Source: Cepaea nemoralis | Taxonomy: Eukaryota; Mollusca; Gastropoda; Stylommatophora; Helicidae | Assembly (NCBI GenBank): GCA_014155875.1 | Contig: JACEFZ010013530.1 | Location: 786,551 to 850,550, forward strand | Reading direction: 5' to 3' | Length of the DNA: 64,000 nucleotides | Shown: piece by piece, positions 1 through 9,848 of the stretch | Position numbering within the stretch: the first letter of the stretch is position 1 | Layout of the letters: each line of letters starts with the position of its first letter | Translations under genes and position numbers: made by a program | Notes under the pieces: generated by a model | The model's input: the letters and a program-made list of their open reading frames with translations, nothing else | Databases searched by the model: none | Told to the model about the DNA's origin: nothing

Positions 1-9
1 GTAGTATTT

Positions 10-153
10 CCCGGGTAGGTTAACCCGGTCAACAAATGCCCGCAGAAGTCGGATGTGTTGGCCTAACGGCGCAAGAACGCAGCTCTGCTGTAAACAGGCA
101 CAACGCAATCACATCCCCCCAAAAAAAACTCAGGATGAACGCAGAAGAGGAAG
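10..153 (+). repeat. Solo 140-bp retroposed module (SINE-like)
   Basis: This starts at the family's usual first bases (CCCGGG.AGGTTAACC) and ends in a degenerate GAA-rich tail. The same module is found alone at 29785-29926, 45539-45676 and 50604-50746, and as the 3' end of LINE copies A and B. It has no ORF. Whether it is a SINE that borrowed the LINE tail or a LINE fragment with a fixed 5' end is open. No target-site duplication can be checked because it lies at the window edge. Confidence 0.75.
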
Positions 154-748
154 TTCGTAGTGTTTAATAATTTTTATTATATCACCTAATGAGGCCCTAT
201 AAGGGACGCCTTTTACAATAAATAATTTGGGACCGTCATTCGAAAGAGTGCCAATTATGGGTATATAGCAGTAGCCAGTATAATATTAATAAAATTATAG
301 TTAGTAGGAAGGAAGGAGGTACCTTCTCCTTTGTGTGAATCCGGATACAATCATAACTGTATAAATTGTCTACAGCTCAGGCGTACAAAATACAAATAAT
401 CCCATACACATAAACTGATACTTTGCGTTCTCTGCAAACTGTGCTCTTGTCGTTGCAAATTATTGCTTAGTCATAAATAGAACCCAATATTGTAACACAT
501 CCATGTTTGGCAGTCCAGTTAGGCTACAGTTTTCGGAAGTTCCAAACCGGATGTTGCCGATGGGCGGGTTCTGTGTGAGACACGTTCTCTCCCTTGCACG
601 GCCAGGTATGTCAGGCGGTTAGTGCGTGCAGGTGTTGCACGGTGTGCTGGTTAACTCCACATGCAATAATTAGATTTTCTAGCTGACTTTCTCCGTTTTA
701 TGACCTTATACCTATTTTATCTGCTACAACTAGTTTCAGCTTTCTTTT
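154..748. other. Unassigned AT-rich stretch
   Basis: No coding, RNA or repeat feature is recognised. There is a short GGAAGGAAGG run near 306. Confidence 0.5.
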
Positions 749-2314
749 ACATCCGACTTTTAGCGTGCATTTTTGACCAGGTTAGCAATCCTGGGAGACT
801 CTCACTTTTGTGGTACCGTCCACATCTCAGCTGGTCTAGTTGGAACAGTCGAAGACTACACGGTCATCCCTCAAGTGAAGGCAGGGACAGTCCATAGCAT
901 TTTCCGCCATCCTGGGTGGCTTCCATAATTGCAGAGCCGGCACATAACGCTCTGGTGCTGGGTTTACCGAGGGAATCGTCACGTCCTGCTCATGGCTGTT
1001 TTAATTCCTCACTTCAATATATTGGGCATTTCGCTCGCCCTGGGCCGTTCCTGCACAAACCAGTCAGCTCTGCGGTTGGTTTCCACTAAGCGAGTTTTCG
1101 GACATGTGCTTGTCCCTGTACCCATCAGAGCTGTTCCAGGCACGGCGTGACATTCGGAAAACTACCTAGTCAGAGCTGTTCCGAACAAGAGCGGCATTCG
1201 GGAACTAGGTAGTCAGAGCTGTTCCTAGCACGGGAGACATTCGGACGAGACATTTCACTCGGACGTAAATGCGTAGTGTCAATTTTTAGTTTTCCACCCG
1301 TAGGACGACACTTCCGACTTCCGGCGGGCATTTTTTAGTGAGGTTAGCCTTCCTCTGGTTTCGAGACACGTTAGACTGTTGTAATGTCACCCACATCTCA
1401 GCTGGTCAAGATAGAACGATCAACGATATCTTGGTCTGCCCTCAAGGGAAGGCAGGGGCAGACCATGGGCATTATCTCGCTATCCAAGGAGGCTTCCATA
1501 ATTGCAGAGCCGGCACATATTGCTCTGAGACTGGGCTCACCCAAGGAGTTTCCACGTCCTGCTCATGGCTGCTTTAGTTCCTCACTTCCATGTGTTGGGC
1601 ATCCCACTTGCCACTGATCGCTCAATCACACACCAGGAGCGGTCAGACTGCGAGTGACATCCACTCGGTAGGCTTGCTTGTGACTTTAGACCACGCAATA
1701 GGTTCGCTCGCCGTGCGTTCCATTTCGCGTTGATGAGACATTCTTCCACTTTTGTCTACACTCTCTATGAGTTAGATAGAGACAGTTTCCGTAACCCTTC
1801 GACTGGGGCACTTTTCTGACTTTTTTGTACTCGCTCACGAGGCAGGCTACATGTGCTGCCGGCTCAGCACCTTACCTTCGTGCAGCAGTGAACGGGAAAC
1901 GGCCAGGCCCCTTCATCCGGGAAACTCTCATATCCCCCAGCTGGGAGCCTTCGAACATGTATCAGACCTGAGCATGTAGCTTGCTCAGTATCTTGATTCT
2001 ATTTTCCGGTAGACGGGTATCAGCCTGGCTCTAAGATCCGAGGGTTTGTGGCTTAGAGGCGTTCAGCCACAGCCCTCGACAGGGAGCCTTAAGAGTTTTG
2101 TCCGGACCAAGAAATTCTGCCTTTGTGCACCTCATTTAAATTTTGCCCGCTCCTCAGTCTATGCCTGTAGAGCAGCAGGTTGTGTCTCTCTTAGTCTGGT
2201 CCCTGTCCCATAAGCTGTCCGATATGTAATTTTTCACCCATCGGCAAGCAAATGGGGTCTGTGGGACACGCAAGCTCCCCCACCACGTCAAGGTGGAGAC
2301 ACATCGGGGGAGCT
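749..2314 (-). mobile_element. ORF-less deletion derivative of the I-group LINE
   Basis: Read on the minus strand, this element opens at 2314 with the same kind of 5' leader as LINE copies A-C (ribozyme-like fold, then the CTGCTGC region). It then passes, without any EN/RT/RNase H coding sequence, into sequence homologous to their 3' UTR (about 1650 to 750). The 3' UTR part occurs twice, near 1350-1620 and 755-1130, separated by short repeats containing CAGAGCTGTTCC. It closely resembles the 57357-58077 element. The GAA tail is missing: the left end stops inside the terminal module at about 749. It looks like a non-autonomous partner moved by the LINE machinery. It is diverged from A-C and therefore probably belongs to an older subfamily. 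Confidence 0.7.
2181..2314 (-). ncRNA. HDV-like ribozyme candidate, ORF-less element
   Basis: Minus-strand fold: P1 pairs AGCTCCCCC (2314-2306) with GGGGGAGCT (2281-2273). P2 pairs TGTGTCTC (2303-2296) with GAGACACA (2188-2181). P3 is ACC/GGT closing a 7-nt loop. P4 can form from GTCCC and GGGAC. J4/2 carries a C at 2194 followed by TAAGA. P1 and P2 differ in sequence from copies A-C but keep complementarity, which is covariation support. Cleavage has not been shown. Confidence 0.65.
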
Positions 2315-2394
2315 GTCGATTCATCCCTGTAGTCTCTCCCTCCGGCCCAGTGTCAGTCATGTAATTTTTTTTTTTTTTTAATGGGCCCTTCTAG
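2315..2394. other. Junction with poly(T) run
   Basis: A short spacer between two elements that contains a run of about 15 T near 2366-2380, possibly the A-tail of a minus-strand insertion. Confidence 0.4.
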
Positions 2395-3890
2395 CCCTTT
2401 ATCATGCAGAGTGAGGAAGAAGATACAACCTGAAATAGGGGAAGAACAATGCGGGTTTGTAGAAGGAAAGGGTACAGTAAATGCTGTGTATATGCTGCGA
2501 ACAGTTATTGAACGTGCTATAGAAGTAAACAAGGATATACATCTTTGCTTTATTGACTACACAAAGGCTTTTGATAGACTTAGACATGTCAACATAGTGG
2601 ATATCTTGCAGATCTACAAATTGATGGGAAAGACATTAGACTTATAAAAAAAAACATATATTGGAAACAACAAGCTGCAATAAGGATTGATAATGAAGTG
2701 GGAGCCGGTCTCTCTGGCTGTGGGGTTACAACACTTTCTCTCTGTAATCCCGTTTATCACGCAGAGTCTCGTAGTGGAGCGAGAGCTGAGGCGGTTCGAC
2801 CCCCGCTCGTGACTTGCGGGATACTGAGCCGGCCGCTCAGAAAGCAATGGCAAACTACTGAGCGTAATCTTGCCAAGAGATCAACATACAGCTGAAAGAT
2901 GCTGGTGTTGACAGCTAAGTCCTGTAAAGGATATGCTAAAAAAAAAAAAAAAAAAATGAAGTGGGACAGTATCAGCCAATTAAGAGAGGTGTTAGGCAGG
3001 GATGTGTGATGTCTCCAGATCTTTTTTCCCTATACAGTGAAAATATTTTCAGAAATGTAGAGGATATAAATGGAATCAGCATTGGTGGAAGAAACATCAA
3101 TAACATTAGATATGCAGATGATACAGTATTGATTGCAGACGATGAGCAGGATCTGCAAGAATTTGTAGATGCGGTTGTTGCACACAGTGAGCAACTGGGG
3201 TTAGAATTAAATTGTAAAAAGACTCAGGTTATGGTCGTCACTAGGAAGAAAGAAGTGCCACAATGTAATATACAAGTAAATGGAAATATTCTTCAACAAG
3301 TGAATCGGTACAATTATCTGTAACATAACATCTGATGGGAGATGCCTTGAAGAGATTATAACAAGAATCGCTATGGCGAAAGTAGCCTTTAGCAAGATGA
3401 AAAACATTCTGACCAATAAAAAGATGTCAATTGAAACGAGAAAAAGAGTGTTGAGGGGATACATAGAGCCTGTTCTTTTGTATGGATGTGAAACTTGGAC
3501 AATGAGCAGTCAAGCTGAACAACATCTGATGGCTGCAGAAATGTGGTTTCTGAGGAAAATGCAAAGAATACCATGGACAGACAGAAAAACCAATGACCAA
3601 GTACTACAGGAGACAAATGAACATCGTAAACTGATTAGAGAAATTAGACGTAGACAGTCAAAATTTTTTGGACATGTTATGAGAAGAAATGGATTGGAGA
3701 ACTTGGTGACAACTGGCAAAATCGAAGGGAACAGACCAAGAGGAAGACCGAGAGGAAAATACCTGGATGGCTTGGCCACATGGCATGGACGAGACAGGAA
3801 CACATAGCTGATCCACGACACTGGTGATCGAGTGAAATGGCGAGTCATGACCGCCCACGCTTTCCGGCATGGCACATGATTGATTGATTA
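2395..3890 (+). mobile_element. RTE-type LINE, 5'-truncated, split by a SINE
   Basis: Reverse transcriptase and the C-terminal part of an RTE-clade non-LTR element. Visible parts in order: EEQCGFVEGKGT and FIDYTKAFD (RT core, 2440-2580), GVRQGCVMSPDLF (about 2990), the catalytic YADDTVLIAD (about 3110), then the RTE-style C terminus with YGCETWTMSSQAE and FFGHVMRRNG (3480-3690). A SINE interrupts it at 2704-2955. Further frame damage lies before the SINE (about 2630) and after YNYL (about 3322), where bases present in the sister copy at 9600 are missing. It ends in a short (TGAT)n tail near 3880. The endonuclease is absent. It is inactive. Confidence 0.85.
2704..2955 (+). repeat. tRNA-derived SINE inserted in the RTE LINE
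   Basis: The insertion is flanked by a 12-bp target duplication AATGAAGTGGGA (2692-2703 and 2956-2967) and ends in about 17 A residues. The head holds a B-box-like GGTTCGACCC near 2793. The body carries CAATGGCAAACTACTGA and a GTCCTGTAAAGGATA core, shared with the SINEs at 5215 and 57104. Confidence 0.88.
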
Positions 3891-3900
3891 GCCTGTAGTG

Positions 3901-3943
3901 GTCCACCAAAGCCCACTGCCAGTGTTAATGGACAGTGGTTTGG
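3901..3943. repeat. Short near-perfect hairpin
   Basis: The arms CCACCAAAGCCCACTG and CAGTGGTTTGGTGG are complementary apart from one or two bases and enclose a loop of about 14 nt. It lies directly beside the U2-like foldback. Function unknown. Confidence 0.55.
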
Positions 3944-3979
3944 TGGTTCAAGTTTGGAGTTTAGTTGACCAAACCCTAG

Positions 3980-4037
3980 TAAGATCAAGTGCAGATAAAT
4001 CTACACTTTGATTTTAGCCAAAAGGCCGAGAAGCGAT
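3980..4037 (-). pseudogene. U2 snRNA 5'-end fragment, folded back
   Basis: On the minus strand from 4037 the sequence matches the conserved start of U2 snRNA (ATCGCTTCTCGGCCTTTTGG and the following CTAA.ATCAA). It runs to about nt 38 and stops at 3999. The next stretch, 3980-3996 on the plus strand, again reads TAAGATCAAGTG (U2 about nt 22-38) in the opposite orientation, so the two pieces form a hairpin. No Sm site or 3' domain follows. It is a truncated pseudogene or the head of a snRNA-derived repeat. Confidence 0.75.
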
Positions 4038-4092
4038 GTAATGAGGCATGCAAGAGTTCATCAGCAGTAGTGCTACACAAAGTACTGCTTTA

Positions 4093-4327
4093 GTTATTTT
4101 TTTTTTTAAGTTGCCTTCATTGCAACGGGTTTTTATCCCACAAGGCTCAGTCTCTTTGCGCATCGAACTGCCGCACAATAAGAACAAAGCACGAACTCCG
4201 TAGCTCAAGCGACGGCCCCCTAGGAGTCTCCGAAAAAAATACACTTGTGAACCGAAGGACGCCGCCAGGAATCGAACCCACAACCTTCGGAGCCCGAGTC
4301 AGGCGGCTTAACCACTTCGCCATGGAG
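4093..4327 (-). repeat. tRNA-derived SINE, family with GGTTCGATTCC
   Basis: On the minus strand it begins with an A-box-like TGGCGAAGTGGTTAAG (near 4320) and a B-box GGTTCGATTCC (near 4273). It ends in GGGATAAAAACC and a poly(A) tail (poly T at 4100-4110). ACTGCTTTA is duplicated at 4084-4092 and 4328-4336. A sister copy lies at 36051-36270. Confidence 0.85.
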
Positions 4328-4425
4328 ACTGCTTTACATGGCTTGGGTGACGGTAGTATCTAAAAGAGCTGGACACTCGAAGAGATGATATTTGAAAGTC
4401 TTGTGACAAAACACATAGAACAACG
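4328..4425. other. Unassigned spacer
   Basis: Apart from the SINE target duplication at its left edge, nothing is recognised between the SINE and the minisatellite. Confidence 0.4.
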
Positions 4426-5172
4426 ATAGCTGTAGCGGAAGTCTGTTCACTTACAAGTAAACTGTTGGTGTACGCCCACAAGCTACTGTAGCTGGAGTCT
4501 GTTCACTTACAAGTAAACTGCTGGTGTACGCCCACAAGCTACTGTAGCTGGAGTCTGTTCACTTACAAGTAAACTGTTGGTGTACGCCCACAAGCTACTG
4601 TAGCTGGAGTCTGTTCACTTACAAGTAAACTGTTGGTGTACGCCCACAAGCTACTGTAGCTGAAGTCTGTTCACTTACAAGTAAACTGTTGGTGTACGCC
4701 CACAAGCTACTGTAGCTGGAGTCTGTTCACTTACAAGTAAACTGTTGGTGTACGCCCACCCGGGTTGGTGTACGCCCACAAGCTACTTGTAGCTTGGGAT
4801 CTGGTTCACTGTACACAAGTAAACGTTGGTGTACGCCCACAAAGCTACTGTAGCTGGAGTCCGGTTCACTTACAAGTAAACTGTTAGGTGTAAAGCGCCC
4901 ACAAGCTACTGTAGCTGGAGTCTGTTCACTTAGCAAGTAAACTGTTGGTGTACGCCCACAAGCTACTGTAGCTGGAGTCTGTTCACTTTACAAGTAAACT
5001 GTTGGTGTACGCCCACAAGCTACTGTAGCTTGGAGTCGGTTCACTTACAAGTAAACTGTTGGTGTACGCCCACAAGCTACTGTAGCTGGAGTCTGTTCAC
5101 TTACAAGTAAACTGTTGGTGTACGCCCACAAGCTACTGTAGCTGGAGTCTGTTCACTTACAAGTAAACTGTT
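4426..5172. repeat. 56-bp minisatellite, about 13 copies
   Basis: The unit contains AGCTACTGTAGCTGGAGTCT and TTGGTGTACGCCCACA. Most copies are nearly identical. Copies between about 4750 and 5035 carry scattered one- and two-base insertions (for example GCTTGGGATCTGG, GTGTAAAGCGCCC) that look like consensus errors. Confidence 0.92.
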
Positions 5173-5214
5173 GCTTTACGCACTCAAATGGAAACAGATA
5201 GTTTTGGACTGGTT

Positions 5215-5337
5215 TCGATGATATGAGGCGTCAAACATTAAGAAAACAATGGCAAACATCTGAACGCAAAATAGTCTATTACATTACAAACGGCCAATAA
5301 ATGTTGGCGTTAAGTGCAACGTCCTGTAAAGGATATT
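5215..5337 (+). repeat. SINE 3' half with (ATC)n tail
   Basis: It matches the body of the SINEs at 2704 and 57104 (CAATGGCAAAC, then GCAACGTCCTGTAAAGGATA) but ends in (ATC)n instead of poly(A). The tRNA-like head is missing, and the left edge abuts the minisatellite. Confidence 0.7.
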
Positions 5338-5354
5338 ATCATCATCATCATCAA

Positions 5355-5425
5355 TGTTGATTTCTTCCAACATTTTAATCAGTTCATCATGTTTTACTTT
5401 ATCAAATGTTTTAGTATAATCTTGA
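5355..5425 (-). mobile_element. RTE LINE RT fragment
   Basis: The minus-strand translation shows DYTKTFDKVKHDELIKMLEE, the RT block equivalent to FIDYTKAFD at 2560. Only about 70 bp remain. Confidence 0.6.
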
Positions 5426-5437
5426 GTTGAGTTGAGA

Positions 5438-5520
5438 TAAGAACCGACATCACTGCACTCAGGACATCCCCATATGCGCTCCGTCCCCGTGTTCAACAGC
5501 CAGCGAAGAGTCACACCGCT
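5438..5520 (-). repeat. LINE-like 3'-end segment shared with 43978
   Basis: The minus-strand reading gives TLRW.L..GT.R.W.CPEC and DVGS, also seen at 43978-44085. A (GTTGA)-like tail follows. It is probably the C-terminal coding end and tail of an unidentified non-LTR element. Confidence 0.45.
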
Positions 5521-5525
5521 ATCTG

Positions 5526-5984
5526 ATTGAAAGTTCTCCTGGTCTTCCCTCTCAGTTTTCAGATTCTACCAGAACCCCTGCCAATCCACCGCAACCTCAT
5601 CCATTCCACATACGGGTTCTCAATCTATTCCTCCACCTGGTCCCACGATGCCTCTCCCTTGTCCATAGATAATCGACCACCAAGAGGTGCATTCCCTGCC
5701 AACCTGTCCATTCCCCTGCACTACCGCATGGCCATGGCAAAATATCCATACAATTTTTACAATCCGTGATCTCTGAAGCGGGGTAAGCCATTCCACACGA
5801 AACATTCCGTTCTCCATTTTACTAAGCATACTCATTGAGTCCGTGATGAAGACAATGTGTGTTGCAGTGGTCTACTCTAACCAATGGAATGCCCTGAGAC
5901 TGCTTCCACCTCCATTTTCATGCTGGAGTTCGTAGCTTCATATGTCATACTCTCCTTTTTCAAGAATCGTCCATTAGCCTTCGC
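5526..5984. other. Unassigned stretch
   Basis: There is open reading on both strands, but no recognisable family and no codon pattern that convinces. Confidence 0.4.
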
Positions 5985-6860
5985 AATGAAACCCCTACCA
6001 CCCCGCCTGAGGAGCATGTCGAAACATTGCATCTATTGTTCAAGCGACTTAAGGAAACAGGTTTGACAGCAAGACCCAAGAAGTGTCAAATAGGATTTCA
6101 ACAATTGGACTTCCTAGGCCATAAGGTATCTCAAGGCTTCATAACACCTCAAGAAGGAAATGTGGAGAAACTTCAGAGAGCACCTCGCCCAAGGACCAAA
6201 AAGGATGTTCGATCATTCGTCTCCTTATGTGGATTCTATCAAAGATACATCAAAGACTTCAACACACTGGCTGCACCCTTAACGGATCTTACCAAAAAGG
6301 GGAATCCAGAGAAAGTCATATGGTCAGCTGATTGTGAGAAGGCTTTTACAGCTCTCAAACAAGCTTTAACAGCCAAACCGATCCTACATCTACCCAACCT
6401 CGACCGCTCATTCGTGCTCCGCACAGATGCGAGTAATATTGGAATAGGGGCCACCTTACTCCAGAGGAAAGGAGATGATCACTCAGAGCTATTCCCTGTA
6501 GCTTATGCAAGCAGGAAACTGAATGCTTCTGAACGGAACTACTCGGTGATTGAGCGAGAGTGCCTTGGTCTAATCTGGGCTGTGGAAAAGTTTCAGGCAT
6601 ACCTGTATGGTAAACATTTTACAGTGCAATGTGACCACCAACCCTTGATGTTTCTGGCATCGTCACGGAATCTGAACGCAAGACTCATGCGATGGTCGCT
6701 GCTGTTGCAACCATACTCATTCCAAATCGAATACGTTCCTGGGAAAATGAACGTAGGCGCCGACTTCTTGAGTCGTTGTCCAGTTCCTGATGAACCATCA
6801 ACTTCGGATGAAGTGGAAAACCAACGAGAGGGATCACAAAAGGAACCGTGTCAACTGTGA
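5985..6860 (+). pseudogene. Ty3/gypsy pol fragment (RT end plus RNase H)
   Basis: The reading frame enters inside the RT palm (EEHVETLHLLFKRLKETGL) and continues with LDFLGHKVSQGFITPQE and GFYQRYIKDF of the connection region. It then runs through the RNase H domain: LRTDASNIGIGATLLQ, then YSVIERECLGLIWAVEKF, then CDHQPLMFL. It closes with YVPGKMNVGADFLSRCP and a stop at 6858-6860. The YxDD catalytic part, protease and gag are missing upstream. No integrase follows RNase H: a purine tract and a possible LTR start come within 50 bp. That order fits elements with integrase upstream of RT (Gmr1-like) or an internal deletion. It is a fragment and not functional. Confidence 0.88.
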
Positions 6861-6896
6861 ACGACTGAGACGATAGTTCTCCACAGAGATCAATCT

Positions 6897-6905
6897 GGAG
6901 GGGGG
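6897..6905 (+). promoter_or_regulatory. Candidate polypurine tract
   Basis: GGAGGGGGG lies 36 bp after the pol stop, and a candidate LTR begins with TGTCGC at 6909. This is the expected position of the plus-strand primer of a Ty3/gypsy element. Confidence 0.5.
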
Positions 6906-6908
6906 CTC

Positions 6909-7260
6909 TGTCGCATGATTGCGCACTCCGTCTTGTTCACTGCTGCACATCACAATTTCAAAACACACTTCTCACTAAGGGTTTGCACTAGAGAGAATTG
7001 GGATGCTAGGAATGTGGCGTCAACAGTATTAATAGCTGTGACACCCAATGATGGACAGATCATGTGGTCTAGGCCCGTTCTGTCCATTGGTTAACCTAGA
7101 ATAATCGCGTCGCCCGCGAAATATTTTGGGGCCAGCGACGCTAAAATTCGGACTTGCAGAGCGACCGGCAAAGCCTCCAGATGTGGTTTAGGTCTCTGTA
7201 TGTCCCTCATCCTGATTCAGAAGGAAAGCTTCAGACGAAATTATGCCTGAGTTTGTTTGT
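6909..7260 (+). other. Possible 3' LTR region
   Basis: It starts with TG just after the purine tract. No second LTR copy exists in the window, so its end cannot be fixed. Confidence 0.3.
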
Positions 7261-8249
7261 TTCTGAGTCAGGTGAGGATGGCGGTGTTCGCAGATTGTCA
7301 TGATCCAGAGTTGCAGATCATTGTCCAATAATGTACCATGGGACTGCAAATCGTGAGCTGCTCAGTAAGATCTGTTGTCAGGAGTTGATCTGATCAAAAG
7401 TCTTCTTTGAGCTTTGCTTCCTGGAGAAGTGACAACATAAGTGATTTGGGGAGACTTTCTAAGATCATTAGGATCAGTTTTATCATTCACAAAAGACTTG
7501 AAAATTTGTAATATCATGGCTGAAGTCTGATAGACAATTTTATAAGGAAAGACTGTGTCATATAGTTATGCATTCCAGAAAGTTCTCCGGGATATGTGTA
7601 GACTGTTTAATTCCAAGTTTCACTTAATAACTCAACTGAAAGTTCACAAACAGAACATTTGTGTAGTGCAGAGACTTTGTTAGGAAATCAGAAGGGGGTA
7701 CAGTGATGAAATGCCAGAACTGCCATGAGATCTTTCAGGAGTTCTAATCTCCATTGTGTCTTAGAAAATTATTCTGGAACCAAAGTGGTTTAGTTCATAT
7801 GTCATAATGCATCACTGGTTTACTTCCACAGGTTTTTTATTTTGAGTAATAAACCAAAATTAACTGTTTCCTGCATTTTTCTGTCAGTCCATTGTGGTGT
7901 GACAAAACTTTTCATTATTATCTATGTGTTTAGTTAATGTAACTACTTCACATAAAGGTAGTATCTGGAACTACAGGTGACTGGGTAAACACTAATAGAC
8001 AGCTAAATTCTGTTCTATTGTAATCTCCCAGGTTCCAGTTTACTCAGAAAGGGAACTTTAAATTTTATTAATTCCTGTGACCATTTCACCTAAAAGGGAA
8101 AATGATCATAGGTGGGGGACTCTCGAGCTAATTAAGTTTCTCTTTTCGGGAAGGAAGATTTTGGAGGGAAGAAATTAATTTTCCTGGGAAAACCCCTAGA
8201 TTTCCAGAGCTATTATGGGTCACTTTGGCTTCCAAGAACCCATCCCCTC
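7261..8249. other. Unassigned AT-rich stretch
   Basis: No ORF, RNA or repeat was recognised here. The sequence is unique within this window. Confidence 0.45.
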
Positions 8250-8620
8250 CAAATGAAATCAGTCCCATCCTCATAGCTGTACTTCATTGTGGGGTAAGTC
8301 AGAGTGGGTACTGCTTCCAACTCCCAACATGTCACATTTACTGACCACTGACCCATCAGTATAGATGACTATGTCACCTTGATGTGTATTATTGTGAATA
8401 AGTTGTTGCACCTCAAACTGCGGACCGCTGCCCATTCTCTGCACTTATGACAGTGTTACTATTAATTACATTGTGCCAGTCCGTCCTGTCTGCCTGCACA
8501 TCAACCCACTGTTTTTCACGATTGATGGTCTCTAGATCACAAGCCTGACGTATGGGTATTTCTGCCTGCACCATCCAGGACCCGCCTCGTCTTAATCTAT
8601 GACCCTTGACTACATCCATG
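8250..8620 (-). pseudogene. LINE RNase H fragment, frameshifted
   Basis: Minus-strand translation runs through a linker of about 68 residues (starting MDVVKGHRLRRGG at 8619). After a frameshift near 8415 it reaches IVIYTDGSVVSK (near 8370), the first catalytic aspartate motif of a LINE RNase H. The rest of the domain decays within about 100 bp. It belongs to a different LINE family from copies A-C. Confidence 0.6.
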
Positions 8621-8644
8621 GCTTCATGCAGAGGGTGATCCCTA

Positions 8645-9034
8645 TCTGCACAAAAATATGTCTTTCTGTGTCTCGATTGACCTTTCTATTAGTGTCCGTA
8701 ATGTATATATTGCATTGTTTGTACCCTTTCCTTCCACAAATCAATTACTGTTCTTCATTAATTTCCATTCTTATTTTTTGTCTTGTTCTCATTATAATTC
8801 TGAGTAGAGGCTTAGTGTCACATTTATGAGATTAATTGTACGAAAATTGGTGCATTCAATTGCTCCTGGTCTTTTTGATGTAGATATAAATATATATTTC
8901 AGCATATCGCTCAGGTAAATATCCACTGTTGTAAATATCATTCAACATTTTGGTTAATATATTTACTCCAAATACTACTAATTCTTCTATTGTGATTTCA
9001 TCTGGCCCAGCTGTTTTTCCTTTCTTTATGTTTT
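8645..9034 (-). mobile_element. Old RTE LINE, downstream part
   Basis: Minus-strand fragments of RT blocks 1-2 with stops: AGPDEITIEELV (about 9005), LTKMLNDIYNSGYLPE (about 8920), then KGTNNAIYTLRTLIER (about 8730). The upstream half of the same copy resumes at 11626-11955. The gap is filled by a younger RTE insertion, which itself holds another LINE. Confidence 0.7.
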
Positions 9035-9848
9035 ACAGCGTCCATCCATCCATCATGTGCTATGCCGGTAAGCGTGGGCGGTCATGTTTTGCCATCTCAC
9101 TCGATCACCAGAGTCATGGATCAGTCCTGTTTCTGTCCCGACCATGCCACGAGGCCAAGCCATCCAGGTATTTGCTTCTAGGTCTTCCTCTTGGTTTGTT
9201 CCCTTCGATCTTATCAGTTGTCACCAAGTTCTCCAATTCATTTCTTCTCATAACATGCCCAAAAAATTTGACTGCGTCTAATGTCTCTAATCAGTTTACG
9301 ATCTTCGTTTGTTTCTTGAAGGACCTGTTCATTGGTCTTTCTGGCTGTCCATGGTATTCTTTGCATTTTCCTCAGAAACAACATTTCTACAGCCATCAGA
9401 TGTTTTTCAGCTTGACTGCTCATTGTCCAAGCCTCACACCCATATAAAAGTACAGGTTCTATGTAGCACCTCAACACTCTTTTTCTCGTTTCAATTGACA
9501 TCTTTTTATTGGTCAGTATGTTTTTCATCTTGCTAAAGGCTACTTTAGACAAGGCGATTCTTGTTCTAACCTCTTCAAGGCATCTCCCATCAGATGTTAT
9601 TACTGTTCCGAGATAATTGTACCTATTCACTTGTTGAAGAATATTCCTATTTACTTGTATATTACATTGTGGTATTTCGTTCTTCCTAGTGACGACCATA
9701 ATGTCTTTTTACAATTTAATTCTAACCCTCGTTGTTCACTGTGAGTAACAACTGCATCTACTAAATGTTGCAGGTCCTGTTCATTGTCTGCAATCAAGAC
9801 TGTATCGTCTGCATATCTAATGTTATTGATGCATCGTCCCCCAATGTT
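9035..9848 (-). mobile_element. Young RTE LINE, 3' half
   Basis: Read on the minus strand, this is the C-terminal half of an RTE element: INNIRYADD catalytic block near 9800, the NYLGTVITSDGRCLEE block, YGCEAWTMSSQAEKHL, and a 3' tail ending in (GGAT)n at about 9040. It is a close relative of the copy at 2395-3890. Its RT is interrupted at 9848 by the LINE at 9849-11580, and the upstream end continues at 11593-11625. Confidence 0.82.

Noticed and set aside
3980..4037. Functional U2 snRNA gene
   Set aside because: Only the first 38 or so nt are present; no Sm site, no 3' stem-loops and no proximal promoter were recognised.
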